From NCBI GenBank assembly GCA_023446675.1, contig JAEXPO010000037.1, forward strand, positions 1 through 10,151: a stretch of DNA of 10,151 bases, in the 5' to 3' direction. The notes under the pieces are model-generated. The model had not been told where the DNA came from. It made no database searches and saw only the letters and a program-made list of their open reading frames with translations. Position numbers and translations under genes: made by a program. Source of the DNA: Bacillota bacterium. GTDB taxonomy: Bacteria > Bacillota > Clostridia > DSM-8532. Positions 1-6,076 of this stretch are shown here, one piece after another; position 1 is the first letter of the stretch; each line of letters begins with the position of its first letter.

Positions 1-443
1 GACTTGAGCTGGGTGTTCCCGAGCTTAGACAGCGTGTAAGGGAAATGGCAGCCGTCAACCACGATAAGGTTAGAGCCATCCACTCGGATGAAATTATTGG
101 AGAAATTGTTGAGTTAAAGCTGGGTGAAAGCGCCATATCCGTTCTTGAAACCACGGACAAAATGGTTTTTTCTCACTCCAAAATCGTCAGGGGACACTAT
201 ATTTATTCAATGGCAGAATCCATTGCTATCGCCGTTATTGATGCGGATGTGGCTCTGGTCGGCGTTGCCAATATAAAATATAAGCATCCGGTTTATGCAG
301 GAAGCAAGCTAATTGCCAAGGTGAGTATCAGACAAAAAAGAGTACTTAATCGGTATATTGTATGGGTACTTATTTATAATAAGCAGATTGAAGTTTTCAG
401 AGGAAAATTTCTGCTTGTGGATATCAAACCGGAGGCAAACTGA
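1..443 (+). CDS. fapR: FapR, malonyl-CoA-responsive repressor of lipid synthesis genes (5' partial)
   Basis: The reading frame is open from the window edge (first full codon at 3) to TGA at 441-443, so the gene starts upstream. The first visible residues, LELGVPELRQRVREMA, match the end of the DNA-recognition helix and the linker helix of Bacillus FapR (LELSIPELRERI). The ATG at 45 is therefore internal. The rest is the hot-dog effector domain: DEIIGEIVEL, then VFSHSKIVRGHYIYSMAES, then AIAVIDADVAL. FapR is known to bind operators as a dimer and to release them when malonyl-CoA fills the hot-dog pocket, which couples precursor supply to fab and pls expression. The pocket Arg-Gly of the RGH motif is kept. 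The residue matching Bacillus Asn115 (numbering from memory) is Glu here (codon 216-218). The helix-turn-helix and the gene's own promoter/operator lie outside the window. Its place just before plsX supports the call. Confidence 0.93.
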   Translation, partial: LELGVPELRQRVREMAAVNHDKVRAIHSDEIIGEIVELKLGESAISVLETTDKMVFSHSKIVRGHYIYSMAESIAIAVIDADVALVGVANIKYKHPVYAGSKLIAKVSIRQKRVLNRYIVWVLIYNKQIEVFRGKFLLVDIKPEAN

Positions 444-516
444 CGAAGAGTATTTAAGCGCTCGGCGTCACAAAAACGGCACCGTCTGCAGGCAGAGCAA
501 CAAGAGTATAGCGAAT

Positions 517-522
517 AAGGAG
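517..522 (+). promoter_or_regulatory. Shine-Dalgarno site of plsX, fixes a TTG start
   Basis: AAGGAG lies 10 nt before the TTG at 533. No ATG or GTG in that frame gives the conserved PlsX N-terminus, so the TTG is the start. The rest of the 89-nt fapR-plsX gap shows no convincing promoter, terminator or FapR-like operator. Confidence 0.8.
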
Positions 523-532
523 ATGACGTGCT

Positions 533-1555
533 TTGAAAATCATAGTGGACGCAATGGGTGGCGACAATGCCCCGGAAGCGGTGATCGAGGGCTGTTTGGA
601 GGCTCTGGAGGAAAACTCCGGACTTAATATAGAGTTAATCGGGAATAAAAGTCGGATTGAGCAATGCATCGGAAACAAAACAGCCCAGCTTTCCCGGATC
701 CTGATTACCGATGCTCAGGAAGAAATCACAAACTATGATAAACCCACCGAAGCCATCAAAAAGAAACAAAACTCTTCTTTGGTTATCGGTATGAAAAAGC
801 TGAAAACCGAAAATGCACAAGCCTTTATTTCTGCGGGGAGCACAGGTGCGCTTCTTGCAGGCTCACTCCTTATTGCAGGACGGATAAAAGGTGTTAACCG
901 GCCTGCCCTGGCGCCTCTGGTTCCTTCTCTGAACGGGCAGACCATGATTATTGACGCAGGCATGAACACCCAGATTAAGCCGGTAAACTATCTCCAATTC
1001 GGCATTATGGGCACCGAGTACATGAAGAACATGTACGGTATCCAAAGCCCCAGAGTCGGTCTTGTTAATGTGGGAACCGAAGAGGGAAAAGGCAACGAGG
1101 CCCTTAAGCAGGCCTATGAAATTCTTAAAGGCTCCAATCTTAATTTTGTGGGTAATGTGGAAGGCCGTGATGTCACCGAGGGCCATGTGGACGTAGTCGT
1201 CTGTGATGGCTTTACGGGGAACGCCATGCTTAAAATCATGGAAGGAACCGGCCAGTATTTTATGAATTACCTTAAGAAAATGTACAGCGGTGGCCTTTCC
1301 GGTAAATTAAGCTATCTTTTGGTAAAGCACGAGCTTAAAAAGCTAAAAAAGCAAGTTGACCCTGAAGAATTGGGCGGTACCCCCATTCTAGGTGTTAACG
1401 GCATGATTTATAAATGCCATGGCAATTCCAAGAAAAAAGCGATACGTAATACCATTACCAAAGCCTGCAGCTCAGCCTGTACGACGGTATTGGAACAAAT
1501 GAAAAACATTTTCTCGCGTATGGATGTGGGAGGGGTATATGACGAAGCCTTGTAA
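533..1555 (+). CDS. plsX: Phosphate acyltransferase PlsX (acyl-ACP:phosphate)
   Basis: PlsX converts acyl-ACP and phosphate to acyl-phosphate, the donor used by membrane-bound PlsY for the first acylation of glycerol-3-phosphate. It is a peripheral membrane/cytosolic enzyme. The 340-residue product begins MKIIVDAMGGDNAPEAVIEG, the family's N-terminal signature. Other family blocks are SAGSTGALLAGSL (residues 100-112), GRIKGVNRPALAP (116-128), SPRVGLVNVGTEEGKGNE (172-189), NFVGNVEGRD (204-213) and DGFTGNAMLK (225-234). Length is normal. The start is TTG with AAGGAG 10 nt upstream. An unusual feature is the block usually read as DVGANVD, which here is DAGMNTQ (141-147), so the acidic residue is replaced by Gln. 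The 3' end overlaps fabH by 17 nt, which suggests translational coupling in one operon. Confidence 0.96.
   Translation: MKIIVDAMGGDNAPEAVIEGCLEALEENSGLNIELIGNKSRIEQCIGNKTAQLSRILITDAQEEITNYDKPTEAIKKKQNSSLVIGMKKLKTENAQAFISAGSTGALLAGSLLIAGRIKGVNRPALAPLVPSLNGQTMIIDAGMNTQIKPVNYLQFGIMGTEYMKNMYGIQSPRVGLVNVGTEEGKGNEALKQAYEILKGSNLNFVGNVEGRDVTEGHVDVVVCDGFTGNAMLKIMEGTGQYFMNYLKKMYSGGLSGKLSYLLVKHELKKLKKQVDPEELGGTPILGVNGMIYKCHGNSKKKAIRNTITKACSSACTTVLEQMKNIFSRMDVGGVYDEAL
1528..1533 (+). promoter_or_regulatory. Shine-Dalgarno site of fabH within the plsX 3' end
   Basis: GGGAGG lies 5 nt before the ATG at 1539. An in-frame ATG at 1524 lies just before this site and lacks a ribosome binding site of its own, so 1539 is the better start. 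The resulting N-terminus (MTKPCKAGILGTGSCLP) puts the family's GILGTGSCLP block where FabH proteins have it. Confidence 0.7.
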
Positions 1556-2531
1556 AGCCGGTATTTTGGGCACAGGAAGCTGCTTGCCCGAAAAAAGGCT
1601 TACCAATGAAGATTTAGAGCGTATGGTGGAGACGGACAATGAATGGATCGTTAAGCGTACGGGCATTAAGGAACGGCGCATAATCGATAAGGATGTTCCC
1701 CTTGCCGTGCTTGCGGCGGAGGCTGCACGCAAAGCGCTCGAAAAAAGCGGACTTACTATTGATGCTATTGATTTGATTATTGCAACAACCGTAACCCCGG
1801 ACGCATTGACACCGTCACTTGCGTGCAGTGTACAAAAGCATATTGGCGGAAAAGCGGCAGCCTTTGATCTCAACGGTGCCTGCAGTGGATTTATCTATGC
1901 GCTGAATCTGGCTGAAAGCCTCATAAGAGCCGGAAGCTATAATCATGTGCTTATAGTATCCGCTGAAGCTTTAAGCCGGGTAACGGACTACACCGACAGA
2001 GCTTCCTGCATTCTCTTCGGAGACGGAGCCGGTGCGGTGGTGGTTGGAAGAGTAGAAGACGGAACAGGCGTCGAAAGCACTCTTTTGGGTGCTGAGGGCG
2101 AGGGCGGCGGCGTGCTGACCATTCCCTGCTTCCATCTCTCCGAGGAAGACAAGGCCGTTAGAAACGAGGGTAAATCCCAGGTCATCTGGATGGAAGGCAA
2201 GGAGGTTTTCACCTTTGCCACACGGGTTATGGCCGATGCTACCCGCTATGTGCTTGAAAAAGCCCGTAAATCCGTTGACCAGGTTAAGATGATTTTTCCT
2301 CATCAGGCCAACATACGAATCCTTCAGAACGCAGCCAAGCGCCTTAACATTTCGATGGATTCTGTCTACACCAATTTGGAGAACACCGGGAATATTTCCA
2401 GCGCCAGCATCCCTGTATGCCTGGATGAGGCTTCCAGCAAAGGTCTTCTTCATAAAGGCGACAATATCGTTCTTGTAGCTTTCGGAGGCGGGCTTACATA
2501 CGGTGCTACGCTTCTTACCTGGTCTTACTGA
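1539..2531 (+). CDS. fabH: Beta-ketoacyl-ACP synthase III (KAS III), FabH
   Basis: FabH condenses an acyl-CoA primer with malonyl-ACP to start each fatty-acid chain. The primer sets straight or branched chain type, which cannot be read here. The product is 330 residues, a normal length. The thiolase-fold catalytic triad is complete: Cys115 in NGACSGF, His255 in FPHQANIRI and Asn285 in ENTGNISSASIP. The N-terminal GILGTGSCLPEK and TDNEWIVKRTGIKERR blocks and the C-terminal VLVAFGGGLTYGATLL block are typical of FabH. The start at 1539 is preferred over an in-frame ATG at 1524 because of the Shine-Dalgarno placement. The gene overlaps plsX by 17 nt and is followed by a 77-nt gap before fabD. In many Clostridia that position holds acpP and/or fabK, which are absent here. 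Confidence 0.96.
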   Translation: MTKPCKAGILGTGSCLPEKRLTNEDLERMVETDNEWIVKRTGIKERRIIDKDVPLAVLAAEAARKALEKSGLTIDAIDLIIATTVTPDALTPSLACSVQKHIGGKAAAFDLNGACSGFIYALNLAESLIRAGSYNHVLIVSAEALSRVTDYTDRASCILFGDGAGAVVVGRVEDGTGVESTLLGAEGEGGGVLTIPCFHLSEEDKAVRNEGKSQVIWMEGKEVFTFATRVMADATRYVLEKARKSVDQVKMIFPHQANIRILQNAAKRLNISMDSVYTNLENTGNISSASIPVCLDEASSKGLLHKGDNIVLVAFGGGLTYGATLLTWSY

Positions 2532-2566
2532 GCGCTTCGTCAGGGCTTTTCTTAGGAGAGCATCGA

Positions 2567-2590
2567 ATGTGCCGGTTTCTTACTTTTTAA
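2567..2590 (+). other. Possible seven-codon micro-ORF before fabD
   Basis: AGGAG (2554-2558) lies 8 nt before an ATG at 2567 that opens a frame reading MCRFLTF and then TAA at 2588-2590. The frame closes 18 nt before the fabD ATG and 5 nt before the fabD Shine-Dalgarno site. It could be a leader peptide, the leftover start of a deleted gene, or chance. There is no similarity evidence for any function. Confidence 0.25.
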
Positions 2591-2595
2591 TTTCC

Positions 2596-2603
2596 AAGGA
2601 GGT
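2596..2603 (+). promoter_or_regulatory. Strong Shine-Dalgarno site of fabD
   Basis: AAGGAGGT ends 5 nt before the fabD ATG at 2609. It is a near-perfect anti-16S match and the strongest site in the fab cluster. Confidence 0.8.
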
Positions 2604-2608
2604 CAATA

Positions 2609-3553
2609 ATGGGAAAAATAGCTTTTATTTTTCCGGGACAGGGCGCTCAATATGTTGGGATGGCTCAGGAAATCCATACTTTTTCACCCAATGCAAAAAA
2701 GGTTTTTGACGAGGCTGACGAAGCCCTTGGGTTCAGTGTGACGGACATGATTTTTTCCGGCGACGACGAGACCCTGAAGATAACGGAAAACACTCAGCCC
2801 ACTATTCTAACCGCCAGCGTCGCCTGCGCTCAGCCCCTGCTGGAGGCGGGCATCAAGCCCTTTATGACAGCAGGCCTCAGCCTTGGTGAATACGGCGCAC
2901 ACGTACTTGCCGGAACCTTTTCCTTTAAGGATGCGGTGAAGCTTGTACGCAAAAGAGGCAAGCTTATGCAGGAAACCGTTCCTGTAGGCGAGGGCGCTAT
3001 GGCCGCACTTTTGGGCCTTTCCAGAGAGGATGTGCTCACGGTATGCCAAAAGGCAGGAGAGGTCGGCGTGGTAGAGCCTGCTAATTTCAATTGCCCCGGC
3101 CAGATCGTGGTGGCGGGAGCGGCCAATGCCGTTGCCGAAGCCGTAAAGGTGGCCACGGAAATGGGCGCCAAGAGGGCCATGCTCTTAAATGTAAGCGCAC
3201 CCTTCCATTGCAGCCTTTTAGAGCCTGCGGGCCGTCTTCTTGCAAAAGAGCTTGAAGCGGTTGAAGTTAAAAAGCCTGAAATTCCGGTAGTATCCAATGT
3301 TACCGGAAATAGTATCGGTGAGAGCGAGGATGTGAAGGAGCTTTTGGTACGCCAGGTGAGTTCCTCTGTCCGCTGGGAGGATTGTGTGAAAACCATGCTT
3401 GAGGCCGGTGTGGATACCTTTGTTGAAATCGGCCCGGGGAAAACCCTTTCCGGCTTTATTAAAAAAATCGACAAGTCTGTCAAAACCTTGAATGTCGAGG
3501 ATAAGGCCTCTCTGGAGGCAACGCTTACGGCATTGAGGGAGGTGGCTCCCTGA
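2609..3553 (+). CDS. fabD: Malonyl-CoA:ACP transacylase FabD
   Basis: FabD transfers malonyl from CoA to the ACP phosphopantetheine arm, supplying the extender for FabH and FabF. The 314-residue product has the family layout: FPGQGAQYVGM (8-18) forming the oxyanion region, the nucleophile elbow GLSLGEYGAH with catalytic Ser91, Arg116 in RKRGKLMQE (malonyl carboxylate binding), NCPGQIVVAG (161-170), catalytic His200 in VSAPFHCSLL, and Gln249 in VRQVSSSVRW. The residue before the catalytic Ser is Leu where Bacillus and E. coli have His (GHSLGEYSAL), and the following SAL is GAH. The fold and dyad remain complete, so an active enzyme is expected. The start is the ATG after AAGGAGGT. It lies 1 nt upstream of fabG and is almost certainly cotranscribed with it. 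Confidence 0.96.
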   Translation: MGKIAFIFPGQGAQYVGMAQEIHTFSPNAKKVFDEADEALGFSVTDMIFSGDDETLKITENTQPTILTASVACAQPLLEAGIKPFMTAGLSLGEYGAHVLAGTFSFKDAVKLVRKRGKLMQETVPVGEGAMAALLGLSREDVLTVCQKAGEVGVVEPANFNCPGQIVVAGAANAVAEAVKVATEMGAKRAMLLNVSAPFHCSLLEPAGRLLAKELEAVEVKKPEIPVVSNVTGNSIGESEDVKELLVRQVSSSVRWEDCVKTMLEAGVDTFVEIGPGKTLSGFIKKIDKSVKTLNVEDKASLEATLTALREVAP

Positions 3554-3554
3554 A

Positions 3555-4292
3555 ATGAATTTTAAGGGGAAGACCGCCATTGTCACGGGTTCTACCCGGG
3601 GCATAGGCCGGGCTGCAGCAGAGGCTTTCGCAAGGCAGGGCGCCAATGTGATGCTGTGCGGCACGGGCGCTTCCGTTATTGAGGCAGCGCAGGCTCTGGC
3701 TGATGAAGGGCTTTCGGTAAGCAGCTTTTCTGGCGACTTAAGCGTATCGGGCAAGGCTTCTGAGCTGGTTGAGAAAACCATTGAGGTATTCGGCAGCCTG
3801 GACATTCTTGTCAATAACGCCGGAGTAACTGCCGACAGGCTTTTAATACGCATGGAAGAAGAGGATTGGGACAGGGTTCTCGATACCAACTTAAAAAGTG
3901 TGTTTCTCTTAACCAAGGCAGCATCCCGTATTATGATGAAAAAACGCAGCGGGAGAATTATAAATATTACTTCCGTTACGGGACTTATGGGAAATGCCGG
4001 TCAGGCCAACTATGCCGCTTCCAAAGCGGGTCTGGTGGGCTTTACCAAATCCGTCGCAAGAGAGCTGGCATCCAGGGCTATTACCTGCAATGCCATTGCT
4101 CCGGGGTTTATTGATACTCAGATGACAGCCGGGCTGCCTGAAGAGCTTAAGGAGAATTATTTGAAGAGCATACCGCTGGGAAGGTATGGGACGCCTTCCG
4201 ATGTAGCCGATCTGGTTCTTTTCCTTGCCTCAGAGCATGCGCAATATATTACCGGGCAGGTAATAAATGTTGACGGTGGGCTGTATATGTAA
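3555..4292 (+). CDS. fabG: 3-oxoacyl-ACP reductase FabG (NADPH-dependent SDR)
   Basis: FabG reduces the 3-ketoacyl-ACP made by FabH or FabF to 3-hydroxyacyl-ACP using NADPH. The 245-residue protein is a classical short-chain dehydrogenase/reductase. It has the Rossmann glycine motif [10 protein letters not shown] (11-20), NNAGVTAD (87-94), and the tetrad Asn112, Ser140 (INITSVTG), Tyr153 and Lys157 (NYAASKAG). The C-terminal block is PGFIDTQMT, with INVDGGLYM at the end, as in FabG. The ATG at 3555 follows the fabD stop by 1 nt. The Shine-Dalgarno-like AGGGAGGT (3536-3543) lies inside fabD, so the two are translationally linked. Position between fabD and acpP matches the conserved bacterial order and separates it from the many other SDRs. 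Confidence 0.96.
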   Translation: MNFKGKTAIVTGSTRGIGRAAAEAFARQGANVMLCGTGASVIEAAQALADEGLSVSSFSGDLSVSGKASELVEKTIEVFGSLDILVNNAGVTADRLLIRMEEEDWDRVLDTNLKSVFLLTKAASRIMMKKRSGRIINITSVTGLMGNAGQANYAASKAGLVGFTKSVARELASRAITCNAIAPGFIDTQMTAGLPEELKENYLKSIPLGRYGTPSDVADLVLFLASEHAQYITGQVINVDGGLYM

Positions 4293-4298
4293 TATTAT
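4270..4298 (+). promoter_or_regulatory. Candidate sigma-A promoter for acpP in the fabG 3' end
   Basis: TTGACG (4270-4275) and TATTAT (4293-4298) are separated by exactly 17 nt. Each is one mismatch from the TTGACA/TATAAT consensus. The predicted start would be near 4305, about 60 nt before the acpP start. The -35 box overlaps the conserved Val-Asp-Gly codons at the end of FabG, so a chance match is possible. Together with the terminator after acpP it would define a single-gene acpP transcript. Confidence 0.45.
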
Positions 4299-4348
4299 TT
4301 CTAATGGATGCAATAATAGTGATATATTTCATTGCAATTCCTGTCTGG

Positions 4349-4358
4349 AAGGGGGTGA
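4349..4358 (+). promoter_or_regulatory. Shine-Dalgarno site that fixes the GTG start of acpP
   Basis: AAGGGGGTGA lies 5 nt before the GTG at 4364 and differs from AAGGAGGTGA at one base. An ATG at 4304 in the same frame would add 20 hydrophobic residues never found on ACP and would translate through this site, so it is rejected. Confidence 0.8.
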
Positions 4359-4363
4359 GTGTT

Positions 4364-4591
4364 GTGGCATTTGAGAAGGTTAAAGAAATCATTGTCGAGC
4401 AGCTTGGAGTGGATGAGGGTGATATAACAATGGAGGCGTCGTTCATCGATGATCTCGGTGCTGATTCCCTTGATATAGTTGAGCTTATCATGGCTCTTGA
4501 AGAAGAGTTCGATTTGGAAATACCAGATAAGGAAGCAGAAAAAATTACAACCGTTGGTGATGCTGTTGATTACATTAAGTCTCACCAATAA
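4364..4591 (+). CDS. acpP: Acyl carrier protein (ACP)
   Basis: ACP is the small acidic cytosolic carrier of growing acyl chains. All Fab enzymes and PlsX in this cluster act on it. The 75-residue product starting at GTG 4364 ([10 protein letters not shown]) is the usual ACP size. The phosphopantetheine site is Ser35 in [13 protein letters not shown], followed by the helix-II recognition stretch rich in Glu ([13 protein letters not shown]) and the C-terminal [14 protein letters not shown] block. There is no DSL duplication. The gene lies 71 nt after fabG, with a candidate promoter in fabG and an intrinsic terminator 12 nt downstream. This layout would allow acpP to be expressed separately and at a higher level than its neighbours. 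Confidence 0.96.
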   Translation: MAFEKVKEIIVEQLGVDEGDITMEASFIDDLGADSLDIVELIMALEEEFDLEIPDKEAEKITTVGDAVDYIKSHQ

Positions 4592-4603
4592 TTAAAACAA
4601 AAT

Positions 4604-4640
4604 AAAAAAAGTCCCGCCATTTATGGTCGGGGCTTTTTTT
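4604..4640 (+). terminator. Intrinsic terminator between acpP and fabF
   Basis: The hairpin pairs AAAAAAGTCCCGCC with GGTCGGGGCTTTTTTT around the loop ATTTAT. It has one G-T wobble and one bulged T in the right arm, and is followed by the T-run. The strength suggests that much transcription from upstream stops after acpP, leaving fabF dependent on readthrough or its own promoter. Confidence 0.85.
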
Positions 4641-4708
4641 CTTCTAATAATACGAATTAGTGATAATGGAGTTAACGCACAGGGGGAGTTATTCCCGTGC
4701 ATACAGGA

Positions 4709-4717
4709 AGAAAGGAT
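4709..4717 (+). promoter_or_regulatory. Ribosome binding site that fixes the fabF start
   Basis: AGAAAGGAT lies 6-7 nt before the ATG at 4724. A GTG at 4697 in the same frame would add nine residues (MHTGRKDAY) before the conserved [11 protein letters not shown] and would place this site inside the gene. Confidence 0.65.
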
Positions 4718-4723
4718 GCGTAT

Positions 4724-5962
4724 ATGAAACGGAGAGTCGTAGTCACCGGTTTAGGTGTTATCCATTCCCTCGGGACGGACGTGGACACGTTCTGGAACGC
4801 TGTTAAAGAAGGAAAGAGCGGTATTAAAACGATTTCCAGATTTGATACAACCAACTATTCAACTAAGGTCGGAGCCGAAATTGATGATTTTGATCCCACC
4901 CGGTTTATTGACAAAAAAGAAGCAAAGCGTATGGACAGGTTTACCCAGTATGCCGTGGCTGCTGCCACAAGGGCGGTTGAGATGTCCGGTCTGGATTTTA
5001 AGACCATGGATCCCTTCCGCGCAGGCGTCATTATCGGCTCCGGTATCGGTGGCATGGAAACCATGGAGGATAACCACAGAAGCCTTATAGAAAAGGGTAA
5101 TAAGCGCGTAAGCCCCTTTTTCGTGCCCATGATGATTGCCAACATGGCCGGTGGACAGGTTGCCATAAAATATGGCTTAAAAGGCTATAATGCCTGTGTG
5201 GTAACTGCCTGCGCCACTTCCAACCACTCTATGGGCGATGCCATGCGGGTCATTCAAAACGGCTATGCCGACGTCATGATTACCGGCGGAGCGGAAGCTT
5301 CTATTACGCCTCTTGCCTATGCAGGCTTCTGCAATATGCGGGCAATGACTGAAAACACCGATCCTCTAACTGCCTGCAGGCCCTTTGATAAGGACAGAGA
5401 CGGCTTCATTATGGGCGAGGGCGCCGGTGTTCTCATTCTTGAGGAATATGAGCACGCGGTAAAAAGAGGCGCCGATATAATCAGCGAATTAGTGGGCTAT
5501 GGCTGCACCTGCGACGCTTACCATATTACAGCTCCCGATCCGGAGGGCGAGGCAGGAGCCAAGTGTGTTGAGCTGGCTCTTGAGGATGCAGGAATAAAGC
5601 CTGAGCAGGTAGGTTATGTCAATGCTCACGGCACCAGCACACCCCTTAACGATCCCCTTGAAACCAGGGCCTTTAAAAAGGTTTTTGGTGACCATGCCAA
5701 GAATCTGGCTGTGAGCTCCACAAAATCCATGACAGGGCATCTTTTAGGGGCAGCAGGCGGCATTGAGGCCATTATTTCCGCTCTTGCGCTGAAGGAAGGC
5801 TTTGTGCCTCCCACCATCAATTTGGTTAATCAGGATCCGGAATGCGATCTGGACTGTGTCCCCAATATCGGCCGGAAGAAGGAGCTTGAGTATGCGGTTT
5901 CAAATGCTCTGGGCTTTGGCGGACATAACGGTGTGATCGTACTTAAAAATCCCGCCGTTTAA
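4724..5962 (+). CDS. fabF: Beta-ketoacyl-ACP synthase II (KAS II), FabF
   Basis: FabF elongates acyl-ACP by decarboxylative condensation with malonyl-ACP. The 412-residue product starts [12 protein letters not shown], the typical KAS II N-terminus. The catalytic Cys-His-His set is Cys163 in [13 protein letters not shown], His302 in [12 protein letters not shown] and His339 in [13 protein letters not shown], with Lys334 just before the last. The gating/oxyanion block [10 protein letters not shown] (393-402) and the [19 protein letters not shown] block are intact. It is the only elongating condensing enzyme in the window. It follows an intrinsic terminator and a 56-nt AT-rich stretch with only a weak -10-like GATAAT (4662-4667), so its transcription differs from the genes before it. 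The rnc-smc-ftsY genes that often follow fabF in Firmicutes are not here. Confidence 0.96.
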   Translation: MKRRVVVTGLGVIHSLGTDVDTFWNAVKEGKSGIKTISRFDTTNYSTKVGAEIDDFDPTRFIDKKEAKRMDRFTQYAVAAATRAVEMSGLDFKTMDPFRAGVIIGSGIGGMETMEDNHRSLIEKGNKRVSPFFVPMMIANMAGGQVAIKYGLKGYNACVVTACATSNHSMGDAMRVIQNGYADVMITGGAEASITPLAYAGFCNMRAMTENTDPLTACRPFDKDRDGFIMGEGAGVLILEEYEHAVKRGADIISELVGYGCTCDAYHITAPDPEGEAGAKCVELALEDAGIKPEQVGYVNAHGTSTPLNDPLETRAFKKVFGDHAKNLAVSSTKSMTGHLLGAAGGIEAIISALALKEGFVPPTINLVNQDPECDLDCVPNIGRKKELEYAVSNALGFGGHNGVIVLKNPAV

Positions 5963-6024
5963 GACAGGATGGGCTCTTAAGCCAATGAACCATTATGCTA
6001 TCTCCAAACGCAAACATAGATAGT

Positions 6025-6065
6025 GAAAAAGCCCGGACCGGCAATACGCCTGTCCGGGCTTTTTC
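6025..6065. terminator. Bidirectional intrinsic terminator between convergent blocks
   Basis: GAAAAAGCCCGGAC (6025-6038) pairs perfectly with GTCCGGGCTTTTTC (6052-6065) over 14 bp, and an inner GGC/GCC pair extends the stem. The A-run on the left and the T-run on the right let it work on both strands. It sits between the fabF stop (5962) and the convergent permease stop (6077), as expected for a shared terminator. The 62 nt between fabF and the hairpin show nothing else recognisable. Confidence 0.92.
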
Positions 6066-6076
6066 AATGACGGATT

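Noticed and set aside
45..443. ATG at 45 as the start of a short 132-residue protein
   Set aside because: The same frame is open to the window edge and the residues before the ATG match the FapR linker helix, so this is an internal Met of a truncated gene.
2527..2552. Terminator-like CTGA/TCAG stem followed by GGGCTTTT after fabH
   Set aside because: The stem has only four to six interrupted pairs and the T-run is short, so it is not convincing.
3218..3916. A 232-codon open frame on the - strand across fabD and fabG
   Set aside because: It runs antisense across two well-supported genes with intact catalytic motifs and shows no domain or ribosome binding site of its own.
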